Origin: Clostridia bacterium
GTDB lineage: Bacteria; Bacillota; Clostridia; Christensenellales; Borkfalkiaceae
Assembly (NCBI GenBank): GCA_017624285.1
Contig: JAGANI010000020.1
Coordinates: 1-33,213, forward strand
Direction: 5' to 3'
DNA: 33,213 nucleotides
Position numbers and translations under genes: made by a program
Part shown: piece by piece, positions 25,884 to 32,066 of the stretch
Numbering within the stretch: the stretch's first letter is position 1
Layout: every line of letters begins with the position of its first letter
Notes under the pieces: model-generated
Told to the model about the DNA's origin: nothing
The model's database searches: none
The model's input: only the letters and a program-made list of their open reading frames with translations

Positions 25884-27074
25884 ATGGCACGTATGTTTGG
25901 TACAGTTTCTAGGGGCGTAAGAGCTCCTATCATCAATAGTGGCGACGACATTGTTGAAATCGTTACTAACACCCTTTTAACTGCAGCTAAAGAGGAAGGC
26001 GTTAAATTTTACGATAAAGACGTAGTCGCTATGACTGAATCTGTTGTAGCCCGCGCGCAAGGCAACTACGCAACTATCGACGATATTGCAAAAGACGTTA
26101 AGGCAAAACTCGGTGGCGAAACCATCGGTATCATTTTCCCGATTTTATCCCGTAACCGTTTCTCGGTATGTTTAAGGGGTATGGCAAAGGGCGCTAAAAA
26201 GGTAGTTATTATGCTTTCGTATCCTTCGGACGAAGTTGGCAACCATCTTATTTCGCTTGAGCAACTTGATGCTAAGGGTGTTAACCCGTATTCAGACGTT
26301 TTAACCGAAGAAAAATATCGTGAACTTTTTGGTTACGAAAAACATACCTTTACGGGTGTTGATTACGTTGAGTATTATCGTTCACTCGTTACCGAAATGG
26401 GTGCAGAGTGCGAAATTATCTTTGCAAACAACGCAAAGGCTATCTTAAATTACACCAACAACGTACTTTGCTGTGATATTCACACACGTTTCCGCACAAA
26501 ACGTATCTTAAAAGAATTAGGTGCAAACGTTATCGGTATGGACGAGGTTTTAAATGCACCGGTAGATGGTAGTGGTTATAATAAAGATTACGGTTTATTA
26601 GGTTCAAACAAATCCACCGAAGATACAGTTAAACTTTTCCCGCGTGATTGCCAACCAATAGTTGATGCTATTGCTGAAAAACTTTACAAAGCAACCGGCA
26701 AAAAGATTGAAGTTTTAGTTTACGGCGACGGCGCATTTAAAGACCCTGTTGGTAAAATTTGGGAACTTGCCGACCCAGTAGTTTCACCCGCGTACACCAA
26801 GGGTTTAGAAGGCACCCCGCATGAACTTAAAATCAAATACCTTGCTGATAACGACTTTGCTGACTTATCTGGTGAAGAACTTAAAGAAGCAATTAAAGGT
26901 AAGATTTCTGCAAAAGACGAAAACATCGTTGGTCAAATGGGTACTACGCCACGTCGTTTAACCGACCTTATCGGTTCACTTTGCGATTTAACTTCAGGCT
27001 CGGGCGATAAAGGTACGCCTATTATTTGGATTCAAGGTTATTTTGATAACTATACTTCTGAATACCAAGACTAA
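25884..27074 (+). CDS. F420-0:gamma-glutamyl ligase family protein
   Basis: A 396-residue protein resembling the CofE / F420_ligase family, which adds glutamate to coenzyme F420 using GTP. Seen here are VVAMTESVVARAQGNYATIDDIAKDV near the N-terminus, the FPILSRNRFSVCLRGMAKGAKKVVIMLSYPSDEVGN block, and VLVYGDGAFKDPVGKIWELADPVVSPAYTKGLEGTP. It is longer than archaeal CofE. Nothing else of F420 synthesis is in the window and most Clostridia lack F420, so the true substrate is uncertain. It may glutamylate another cofactor. It stands alone with a strong promoter; the binding site is a weak AGGGG. Confidence 0.75.
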   Translation: MARMFGTVSRGVRAPIINSGDDIVEIVTNTLLTAAKEEGVKFYDKDVVAMTESVVARAQGNYATIDDIAKDVKAKLGGETIGIIFPILSRNRFSVCLRGMAKGAKKVVIMLSYPSDEVGNHLISLEQLDAKGVNPYSDVLTEEKYRELFGYEKHTFTGVDYVEYYRSLVTEMGAECEIIFANNAKAILNYTNNVLCCDIHTRFRTKRILKELGANVIGMDEVLNAPVDGSGYNKDYGLLGSNKSTEDTVKLFPRDCQPIVDAIAEKLYKATGKKIEVLVYGDGAFKDPVGKIWELADPVVSPAYTKGLEGTPHELKIKYLADNDFADLSGEELKEAIKGKISAKDENIVGQMGTTPRRLTDLIGSLCDLTSGSGDKGTPIIWIQGYFDNYTSEYQD

Positions 27075-27090
27075 TTTAATTTTTAATTTA

Positions 27091-27117
27091 AAAGGAGCGG
27101 CTTAACCGCTCTTTTTT
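27091..27117 (+). terminator. Terminator after the CofE-like gene
   Basis: GAGCGG (27095-27100) pairs with CCGCTC (27106-27111) around CTTAA, followed by TTTTTT. Confidence 0.93.
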
Positions 27118-27165
27118 ATTTTATGGGCTAGTGGTTTAAGTATTTTATAAATTAATTTATTTTTT

Positions 27166-27193
27166 TAAGTGGGGTTGGTCGCCCCATTTTTTT
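27166..27193 (+). terminator. Second terminator with no gene before it
   Basis: TGGGG (27170-27174) pairs with CCCCA (27182-27186), followed by TTTTTTT. It lies about 50 nt after the previous terminator. The remaining gap, to the promoter at 27419, is more than 80 percent A/T with many short TATACATA-like repeats and shows no credible gene. Confidence 0.75.
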
Positions 27194-27418
27194 ATTTATG
27201 ATTAAATTTATATAATTTACTTTATATATTATATATATTAAGGCAAAACCATTTGAAAAACCCTTTTGGTTTAAATAAACAAAAAAGTAAAATGCATAAA
27301 AAAGCGTATAAATTCAAAAATATGTATATCAATATAAAAATATACATAAAAAAATACAAAAATAATAAAAAATATTCAAAATTAATTGAAAAAAAATAAA
27401 AAATATACATAAAAACAG

Positions 27419-27489
27419 TTGACAATATTAAAAAAAGGGTATATTATAGTGCCATATTAAAAAAGTCGACCAATGGAAGGGCGGTCGAC
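27419..27489 (+). promoter_or_regulatory. Promoter and inverted repeat before the M28 peptidase
   Basis: TTGACA (27419-27424), 17 nt, TATTAT (27442-27447). Start would be near 27454. Just downstream is the inverted repeat GTCGACC (27465-27471) / GGTCGAC (27483-27489), which can act as a DNA operator or as an mRNA hairpin. Confidence 0.75.
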
Positions 27490-27505
27490 AAAAGGAAGGT
27501 ATTTT

Positions 27506-28804
27506 ATGAAACATCTTATTAAACCCATTGTAGCAACTTCATTATGTGCATGTTTCGCTTTTGGTACGTTTGCAGGCGCGGGCTGCAACAATACCGATCA
27601 ACTTGATGCGCTAGACAACAAGTCTAACTCGATAGTAACTTCTATCGAAGATTTAGAAAGCCAAATCGCTTCTTTACAAGAAGAAAACGATAAACTTTCT
27701 GCATTATTAGACAAAATCGGCGCGGAGGTTTTACCTGAGGAAGTACCTGAAGGGAAGCTTGCATCTAACTACGGCCAAGAGGCTTATGATAAATTAGTTT
27801 ATTTAGATAAAAACGTTAAGGATAGGGATTTTATCTATGGCGATAAGTTTGAGTTCTGCCAAAAGTGGATAACGTGGGAACTCATGAAGGCTGGTTATAG
27901 CGAAGACGACGTAGTTTACCAAAATTTTGATTACACCACTTACGTTAAAAAAGCTAACGAAGAAGCTATCACTGCTGATTACGATACCGATGGTAAAGAA
28001 TACGTTCGTAGCGGTTGGTCTTATACGGAAGCCACTGAGGAAGGCACTGGCACACACGTAAAGGCAACCATACATACTGCAAACCTTATCGTAACGCATA
28101 AAGGTAAAACGGATAAGCAAATTATCATCGGTGCGCACTACGACGGTAGTGGTTCTGGCGATAACGCTTCGTCGGTAGCGCTTGCAGTTACCACGTTGCA
28201 ACACTTAAAGGGTGTTGAAACCGAATACACCTTAAAATTTGTTTTCTTCTCGGCAGAAGAATACGGCAAATACGGTTCAAAGCATTACGCAGATAATATG
28301 AGCCAAGAAGAAATTGACAACACTTTATATATGATTAATATGGATTCGCTCGGCTGTGGGGATTACACCTATATTTACGGTGGCGTAGCCGATGACGATA
28401 CTAAAACCGTTACTAAAACAGAAGCGTTTGATAACGCTATGGCAATTTCTAAAAAACTCGGTCTTGATATGAAGTCAAACCCCTGGACATACGACAACCC
28501 GACGCCTGGATACGACACGCCTTTATATGCCGCTCCTTCCACTGGCGACTGGTCGGACCACGCGCCCTTTAAAGATAAAGGTATAACCTATCTTTACTTT
28601 GAAGCAACCAATTGGGAAATCCCCGGTCCTTTAAACGAATACGACGGTTACGGCGAAACTTATCTTGTTGGTATGATTATGAATACCCCCAAAGATTATC
28701 TCGAGTATATCGAAACTTATTTCCCCGGTCGTCCACTTTCACACTTAACGACTTTCTCAACGTTATTAAACGCGTTAATAACACAGACCGATTACCAGGC
28801 TTAA
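27506..28804 (+). CDS. M28-family metallopeptidase, putative lipoprotein
   Basis: A 432-residue protein. A signal peptide runs to about residue 26 and is followed by C27 (FAGAGC), a lipobox-like site with an atypical glycine at -3. Residues 35-70 look like a coiled coil (SIEDLESQIASLQEENDKL). The C-terminal half is an M28 aminopeptidase domain with two-zinc ligands in order: H211 (GAHYDG), D219 (GDNAS), E251/E252 (SAEEYG), D280 (NMDS) and H352 (SDHAPF). It would act on peptides at the outer membrane face of the cell. The start at 27506 follows AAGGAAGG. An in-frame ATG at 27473 lies in the hairpin loop and lacks a binding site. Confidence 0.85.
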   Translation: MKHLIKPIVATSLCACFAFGTFAGAGCNNTDQLDALDNKSNSIVTSIEDLESQIASLQEENDKLSALLDKIGAEVLPEEVPEGKLASNYGQEAYDKLVYLDKNVKDRDFIYGDKFEFCQKWITWELMKAGYSEDDVVYQNFDYTTYVKKANEEAITADYDTDGKEYVRSGWSYTEATEEGTGTHVKATIHTANLIVTHKGKTDKQIIIGAHYDGSGSGDNASSVALAVTTLQHLKGVETEYTLKFVFFSAEEYGKYGSKHYADNMSQEEIDNTLYMINMDSLGCGDYTYIYGGVADDDTKTVTKTEAFDNAMAISKKLGLDMKSNPWTYDNPTPGYDTPLYAAPSTGDWSDHAPFKDKGITYLYFEATNWEIPGPLNEYDGYGETYLVGMIMNTPKDYLEYIETYFPGRPLSHLTTFSTLLNALITQTDYQA

Positions 28805-28808
28805 TGCC

Positions 28809-28842
28809 AAAAATCCCCCACCAGGCAGGTGGGGGGATTTTT
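28809..28842 (+). terminator. Terminator after the M28 peptidase
   Basis: ATCCCCCACC pairs with GGTGGGGGGAT around AGGCA (28823-28827), with one bulged G, and runs into TTTTT. Confidence 0.93.
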
Positions 28843-28853
28843 ATGTAAAAATT

Positions 28854-28887
28854 AACGCGCTATACTATTACGTATAGCGCGTTTTTA
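28854..28887. terminator. Bidirectional terminator between convergent genes
   Basis: A perfect 12-bp stem, AACGCGCTATAC (28854-28865) with GTATAGCGCGTT (28872-28883). T-rich sequence follows it on both strands. On the - strand it would serve the Rho-N/AT-hook gene ending at 28896. Confidence 0.85.
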
Positions 28888-28895
28888 CTTTTTAA

Positions 28896-29180
28896 CTATA
28901 ATAAATTTAAAAGTTCTTGTTTTAATTTTTCAAGCAACTCGTCAATAATTTCTTCCTTTTTAACGTCTGTTTTTTCTATTTTAGTGTCATAAAGCGACGT
29001 GTTAAGTCTAGGTCGCCCCCTTTTAGAAGGCTTTTTATTAGGGGTGGTCGTAATATTTAAAATTTCATCAATAAGTTGTTTTTTATTTAACGTAGTGGGC
29101 GCTTTAACGTTAAGTTCGTAAGCAAGCTCTCTAAGCGCAAAAATATTCAACTTTTCTAAATCACTTTTGCAGTAATTCAT
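28896..29180 (-). CDS. Small Rho-N/SAP-like protein with AT-hook motif
   Basis: A 94-residue protein. Residues 7-41 (DLEKLNIFALRELAYELNV, then KKQLIDEIL) match the helix-extended-loop-helix pattern of Rho N-terminal / SAP domains, which bind nucleic acid. Residues 49-58 are basic with the core R54-G55-R56-P57, an AT-hook for minor-groove DNA contact. Residues 73-94 form a leucine-rich, probably coiled-coil, helix. It is not transcription factor Rho, since the ATPase domain is absent. The start follows AGGTGA, three bases after the T-run of a terminator, so expression must depend on read-through of the leader RNA at 29193-29386. Function unknown; nucleoid or transcription control is a guess. 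Confidence 0.75.
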   Translation of the reverse strand: MNYCKSDLEKLNIFALRELAYELNVKAPTTLNKKQLIDEILNITTTPNKKPSKRGRPRLNTSLYDTKIEKTDVKKEEIIDELLEKLKQELLNLL

Positions 29181-29192
29181 AACGTTTCACCT

Positions 29193-29224
29193 AAAAAAAG
29201 TGCGTCAACCGAAGCTAACGCACT
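29193..29224 (-). terminator. Terminator just before the Rho-N/AT-hook gene
   Basis: ACGCACT (29218-29224) and AGTGCGT (29199-29205) form a 7-bp stem followed on the - strand by TTTTTTT. The T-run ends three bases before the Shine-Dalgarno sequence. A nearby TGCGT (- strand, 29232 to 29228) could compete for the 3' arm. Confidence 0.85.
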
Positions 29225-29386
29225 AAAACGCAAACTCCATTGTATGGCGTACAATTTAATAGAAATGACTAATCATTCCCATTTGAAGTTTGCATTTTTA
29301 CAAAATTCTATAATGGGAGTATGTTCAAAAAAAGGGTAGAATATGCCCTTGGTTAGTCATCTCGTAAACTATTAAATTGTACGCCA
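29193..29386 (-). ncRNA. Novel structured leader RNA with terminator
   Basis: Transcribed on the - strand from a predicted start at about 29386. The helix P1 is perfect over 18 bp: TGGCGTACAATTTAATAG (29245-29262) and its complement (29369-29386). Inside come ATGACTAA (29265-29272) with TTAGTCAT (29353-29360), then a junction carrying two hairpins: AAGGG/CCCTT (29332-29336 with 29346-29350) and TCCCATT/AATGGGA (29277-29283 with 29312-29318). The loop segment AGTTTGC (29287-29293) is complementary to GCAAACT (29230-29236), just outside P1, a possible pseudoknot. A terminator follows. I do not recognise a known family. Confidence 0.7.
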
Positions 29387-29391
29387 CCTTT

Positions 29392-29420
29392 AGTATACCA
29401 CACCTAAAAATAATTATCAA
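29392..29420 (-). promoter_or_regulatory. Promoter of the leader RNA and Rho-N/AT-hook gene
   Basis: On the - strand, TTGATA (29420 to 29415), exactly 17 nt, TATACT (29397 to 29392), preceded by TGG as an extended -10. The predicted start falls on the first base pairs of helix P1 of the leader RNA. Confidence 0.82.
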
Positions 29421-29430
29421 GAATAAAATT

Positions 29431-29464
29431 AAAATAAAAGAAGACTTACAAAAGCAAGTCTTCT
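29431..29464 (-). terminator. Terminator of the 86-residue protein gene
   Basis: AGAAGACTT (29439-29447) pairs with AAGTCTTCT (29456-29464). On the - strand TTTTATTTT follows. About 60 nt of 3' untranslated sequence separate it from the stop codon. Confidence 0.88.
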
Positions 29465-29524
29465 AATGTTTAAATTGTTGTTAAAAGCAATAAATTGTGA
29501 TAAAATACATATAAATACCTATAA

Positions 29525-29785
29525 CTACCTATCGTCGTTTTCAATAAACATATAATCAAAGTTTATTTTATCAATAAAATCGTCGGCGGTAAGTTTAAGC
29601 GAATTAAAACTTTCAAAGCATTCGCGGTGGTAGGCTATAATAATAGGCGTTTCAATATCAAGCGAACGCGCAAGAGTTGAAATATAAAGGTAAAAATCGT
29701 TACTATCGTATTCGTTTACGCTGTTATACGACGCTGTTTTTATAGTTTTATGGTTTTTTATAAGTTTTGCGCTAATTTTAATCAT
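29525..29785 (-). CDS. Unknown 86-residue protein, possibly leaderless
   Basis: An 86-residue soluble-looking protein with mixed strand/helix character: MIKISAKLIKNHKTIKTAS then a central YLYISTLARSLDIETPIIIAYHR. No motif is recognised. It is divergent from rex, with 45 nt between the two starts. No Shine-Dalgarno sequence precedes the ATG, only a run of T. A TTGCAA-17-TAGAAT promoter places the start site on or next to the ATG. It has a dedicated terminator, which supports a real gene. Confidence 0.65.
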   Translation of the reverse strand: MIKISAKLIKNHKTIKTASYNSVNEYDSNDFYLYISTLARSLDIETPIIIAYHRECFESFNSLKLTADDFIDKINFDYMFIENDDR

Positions 29786-29791
29786 AAAAAA

Positions 29792-29820
29792 ATTCTACCA
29801 TATATTAATAAATTTTGCAA
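29792..29820 (-). promoter_or_regulatory. Promoter of the 86-residue protein gene
   Basis: On the - strand, TTGCAA (29820 to 29815), 17 nt, TAGAAT (29797 to 29792), preceded by TGG. The start would be at about 29785, the A of the ATG, which suggests a leaderless mRNA. Confidence 0.6.
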
Positions 29821-29830
29821 GGAGATTAGT

Positions 29831-30457
29831 ATGAACGGCAAACAAATTTCCGAAAACGTAATATCAAGGCTTCCTAAATATTATAGATACTTACAAGAAC
29901 TCGATTCGCGTAAAATAACGCGCGTTTCAAGTAAAACTATTTCGCAAGCGTTAAATATAACCGCATCGCAAGTTAGGCAAGACTTATCTAACTTTGGTGG
30001 TTTTGGTCAGCAAGGTTACGGTTACGATACCGATTATTTAAAGGCGCGTATTCGTGAAATTTTAGGGCTTAACGATAATCACAACGCAATAATTATAGGT
30101 GGCGGACGTATAGGTCAAGCGCTTGCTAACTATAAGGGGTTTGAAAACGAAAACGTATACGTGCGCGCGGTATTTGATATAGAAACGTCGCACGTTAAAA
30201 ACGTAAACAATATTGAAGTTTTAAATATGCTTGAACTTGATAACTATATTAAAACTCATAAAGTAGACGTTGCAATTATTTCCGTTCAAAAAGAACAAGC
30301 GAAAACCGTTGCCGAAAGAGTTGTTAATTTAGGCGTTACGGCTATTTGGAATTTTGCGCCTATCGACCTTAATTTTGAAGGGCGCGCCGTTTGTGAAAAT
30401 ATAAATATGAGCGAAAGTTTAATGCGCCTTATCTACAAAAGCAAAAAAAACAAGTAA
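29831..30457 (+). CDS. rex: Redox-sensing transcriptional repressor Rex
   Basis: A 208-residue regulator that binds DNA when NAD+ is high and lets go when NADH rises. The N-terminal winged helix (about 1-80) contains SKTISQALNITASQVRQDLSNFGGFGQQGYGYD, and the Rossmann domain carries GGGRIGQAL (around residue 90) and the family marks VAIISVQK and IWNFAPIDL. The start at 29831 follows AAGGAGATT. An upstream in-frame ATG at 29750 lies over the divergent gene and lacks a binding site. The pflA promoter is a plausible target in this window. Confidence 0.95.
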   Translation: MNGKQISENVISRLPKYYRYLQELDSRKITRVSSKTISQALNITASQVRQDLSNFGGFGQQGYGYDTDYLKARIREILGLNDNHNAIIIGGGRIGQALANYKGFENENVYVRAVFDIETSHVKNVNNIEVLNMLELDNYIKTHKVDVAIISVQKEQAKTVAERVVNLGVTAIWNFAPIDLNFEGRAVCENINMSESLMRLIYKSKKNK

Positions 30458-30461
30458 AGAT

Positions 30462-30492
30462 AAACCGCTTACGAAAATGTAGGTGGTTTTTT
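30462..30492 (+). terminator. Terminator after rex
   Basis: AAACCGCTTAC (30462-30472) pairs with GTAGGTGGTTT (30479-30489), including two wobble pairs, then TTT and an AT-rich stretch. Confidence 0.85.
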
Positions 30493-30518
30493 AATTTAAT
30501 AAAAATTTTAAAAAGCCC

Positions 30519-30547
30519 TTTAAATTTGGTTTAATATGTGTTAAAAT
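30519..30547 (+). promoter_or_regulatory. Probable promoter of the VTC-DUF4956 operon
   Basis: TTTAAA (30519-30524), 17 nt, TAAAAT (30542-30547), preceded by TGT (extended -10). The -35 matches four of six. Confidence 0.5.
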
Positions 30548-30591
30548 ATATTTACACGTTAATACAACTAGCAAAATTTAAGGAGAAAGTT

Positions 30592-31299
30592 ATGAAAAAG
30601 AAGTACGTTTTTAAGCGTAACGAATTAAAATACGTAATAACCCCTGAAATTATGCGATTGCTTATTGATAAGTTTTCTAAATTCGTTGAGCCAGACGAAT
30701 ACGGTGAAACCACCGTATACAGTTTGTATTACGATACTCCCGATAAGCGTATTATTCGTAAATCGGTTGAAAAACCGCCTTTTAAAGAAAAGTTGCGCGT
30801 TAGAAAGTACGGCAGTAAAAAGGGCGGTAACGTTTTTATAGAACTTAAACGCAAAGTTGACGGAGTTGTATATAAACGTAGAATTGAACTTTTAGAAAAA
30901 ACCGCTTTTGATTATTTAAGCGGAAAACCCGTTGATTTTGACGGGCAAATTAAACGCGAAATAGACTATTTTATTTCATTTTACAAAAACTTACAACCGT
31001 CAACAATGATATCTTGCGAGCGTATCGCTTTTAAAAACGACGAAACTGAACTTAGAGTAACCTTTGATAAAAACATACGCTACCGCACTTGCGATTTTGA
31101 GTTTAAAAACAGTAATAACGACGTGTTAATTACTGATAACAGCGTGCTTATGGAAATAAAAACTCCTTACGCTATTCCGCTTGAAATTGTTAAAATTTTA
31201 AGCGACCTTAAACTTTATAAGCGTTCGTTTTCAAAATACGGAACGGCGCATTTAAAAGAACTTAACTTAAATTTAAAGGGGGAAGAAAACGTTGGATAA
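30592..31299 (+). CDS. VTC-domain (polyphosphate polymerase-like) protein
   Basis: A 235-residue protein of the VTC domain family, whose yeast member Vtc4 makes polyphosphate from ATP inside a basic tunnel. Tunnel-type motifs are seen in order: KRNELKYVI, YSLYYDTPD, EKLRVRKYG, VFIELKRKVDGVVYKRR, ISCERIAF, and LMEIKTPYAIP near the end. Whether bacterial members polymerise phosphate is not shown for most. The ATG at 30592 follows AAGGAG. It overlaps the DUF4956 gene by 8 bases, the usual partner of bacterial VTC proteins. Confidence 0.88.
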   Translation: MKKKYVFKRNELKYVITPEIMRLLIDKFSKFVEPDEYGETTVYSLYYDTPDKRIIRKSVEKPPFKEKLRVRKYGSKKGGNVFIELKRKVDGVVYKRRIELLEKTAFDYLSGKPVDFDGQIKREIDYFISFYKNLQPSTMISCERIAFKNDETELRVTFDKNIRYRTCDFEFKNSNNDVLITDNSVLMEIKTPYAIPLEIVKILSDLKLYKRSFSKYGTAHLKELNLNLKGEENVG

Positions 31300-31975
31300 A
31301 ATATTTGATAGCGTAATTCAAAACGGAACGTTAACCGTTTCATCGTTTTTTATATGTTTTGTATCGGCGCTTGCTACGGGTGTTATATTAGCGCTTTTAT
31401 TATCGCTTAAAATGCGCTCGACAAAACGCTTTTTTATAACTATTGCCATTTTACCCGCAGTTGTAATGATGGTAATTGCTCTTGTAAACGGTAACATAGG
31501 CGCGGGCATTGCGGTTGCGGGCTCGTTTGCTTTAATACGTTTCCGTTCAGCGCCAGGTTCTGCTGAAGAAATAGGAACGTTATTTATAACCGTTGCTAGC
31601 GGACTTGCTTTCGGTATGGGCTTTATAGCCTACGGTGTAATTTTTGCTATTTTAATGGCGGGCGTTTACTTATTATTATCAAGTTTTAACTTGTTTAATT
31701 TAAAAACTACCACAAGCGAAAAGTTTTTAAAAATTACCGTACCTGAAGACCTTAATTACGTTGACGCCTTTACTACCGTTTTAGAAAAGTACACCACTAA
31801 ACACGAACTTATACGTTCTAAACTTATAAATATGGGTAGTATGTATAAACTTGTTTTCCGCGTGATTATTAAAGATGCAAAACTTAATAAAGAGTTTATC
31901 GACGAATTGCGAATTATAAACGCTAATTTAGAAATTTCGCTTGAAGACTTTGACGTTTACCGTTCTGAATTATAA
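31292..31975 (+). CDS. DUF4956 membrane protein
   Basis: A 227-residue protein with a TTG start inside the end of the VTC gene, behind AAGGGGGAAG. Membrane segments lie at about residues 17-39, 46-65 and, after the signature GAGIAVAGSFALIRFRSAPGSAEEIG (71-96), at about 97-132. The C-terminal third is soluble and may be a small ferredoxin-like domain. DUF4956 is of unknown function and is commonly found with VTC and CotH kinase genes. Here an IS3 element starts 18 nt after the stop, so any further operon member is cut off. Confidence 0.88.
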   Translation: MDKIFDSVIQNGTLTVSSFFICFVSALATGVILALLLSLKMRSTKRFFITIAILPAVVMMVIALVNGNIGAGIAVAGSFALIRFRSAPGSAEEIGTLFITVASGLAFGMGFIAYGVIFAILMAGVYLLLSSFNLFNLKTTTSEKFLKITVPEDLNYVDAFTTVLEKYTTKHELIRSKLINMGSMYKLVFRVIIKDAKLNKEFIDELRIINANLEISLEDFDVYRSEL

Positions 31976-32034
31976 AATTTAAGCCGACGTATTTGAACTG
32001 CACCCCAAAAAGTGCGCGAATAAAAAAGCCAAAG

Positions 32035-32066
32035 CAGGAAGAAATTAAGTTTTCTTCCTGTTTTTT
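32035..32066 (+). terminator. Terminator inside the left end of the IS
   Basis: CAGGAAGAAA (32035-32044) pairs with TTTCTTCCTG (32051-32060), followed by TTTTTT on the + strand. The orfB stop codon lies in the loop. It would end transcription coming from the VTC-DUF4956 operon and stop antisense transcription of the transposase. Confidence 0.82.

Noticed and set aside
27222-27425. A 67-residue hydrophobic, Phe/Tyr/Ile-rich frame on the - strand
   Set aside because: It only reflects A-rich low-complexity DNA, has no ribosome binding site or terminator, and it overlaps the region leading to a strong opposite promoter.
27473-27505. Upstream ATG for the M28 peptidase
   Set aside because: It lies in a hairpin loop without a binding site and would put charged residues before the signal peptide.
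29245-29386. A MITE with 18-bp terminal inverted repeats
   Set aside because: The flanks show no target duplication, a promoter start site coincides with one end, a terminator follows the other, and inner helices nest symmetrically. This fits an RNA better.
29193-29386. 6S RNA
   Set aside because: Size and the long closing stem fit, but the multibranch core, the loop-linker complementarity and the terminator placed directly before a gene's ribosome binding site favour a cis-acting leader. Not excluded without a covariance search.
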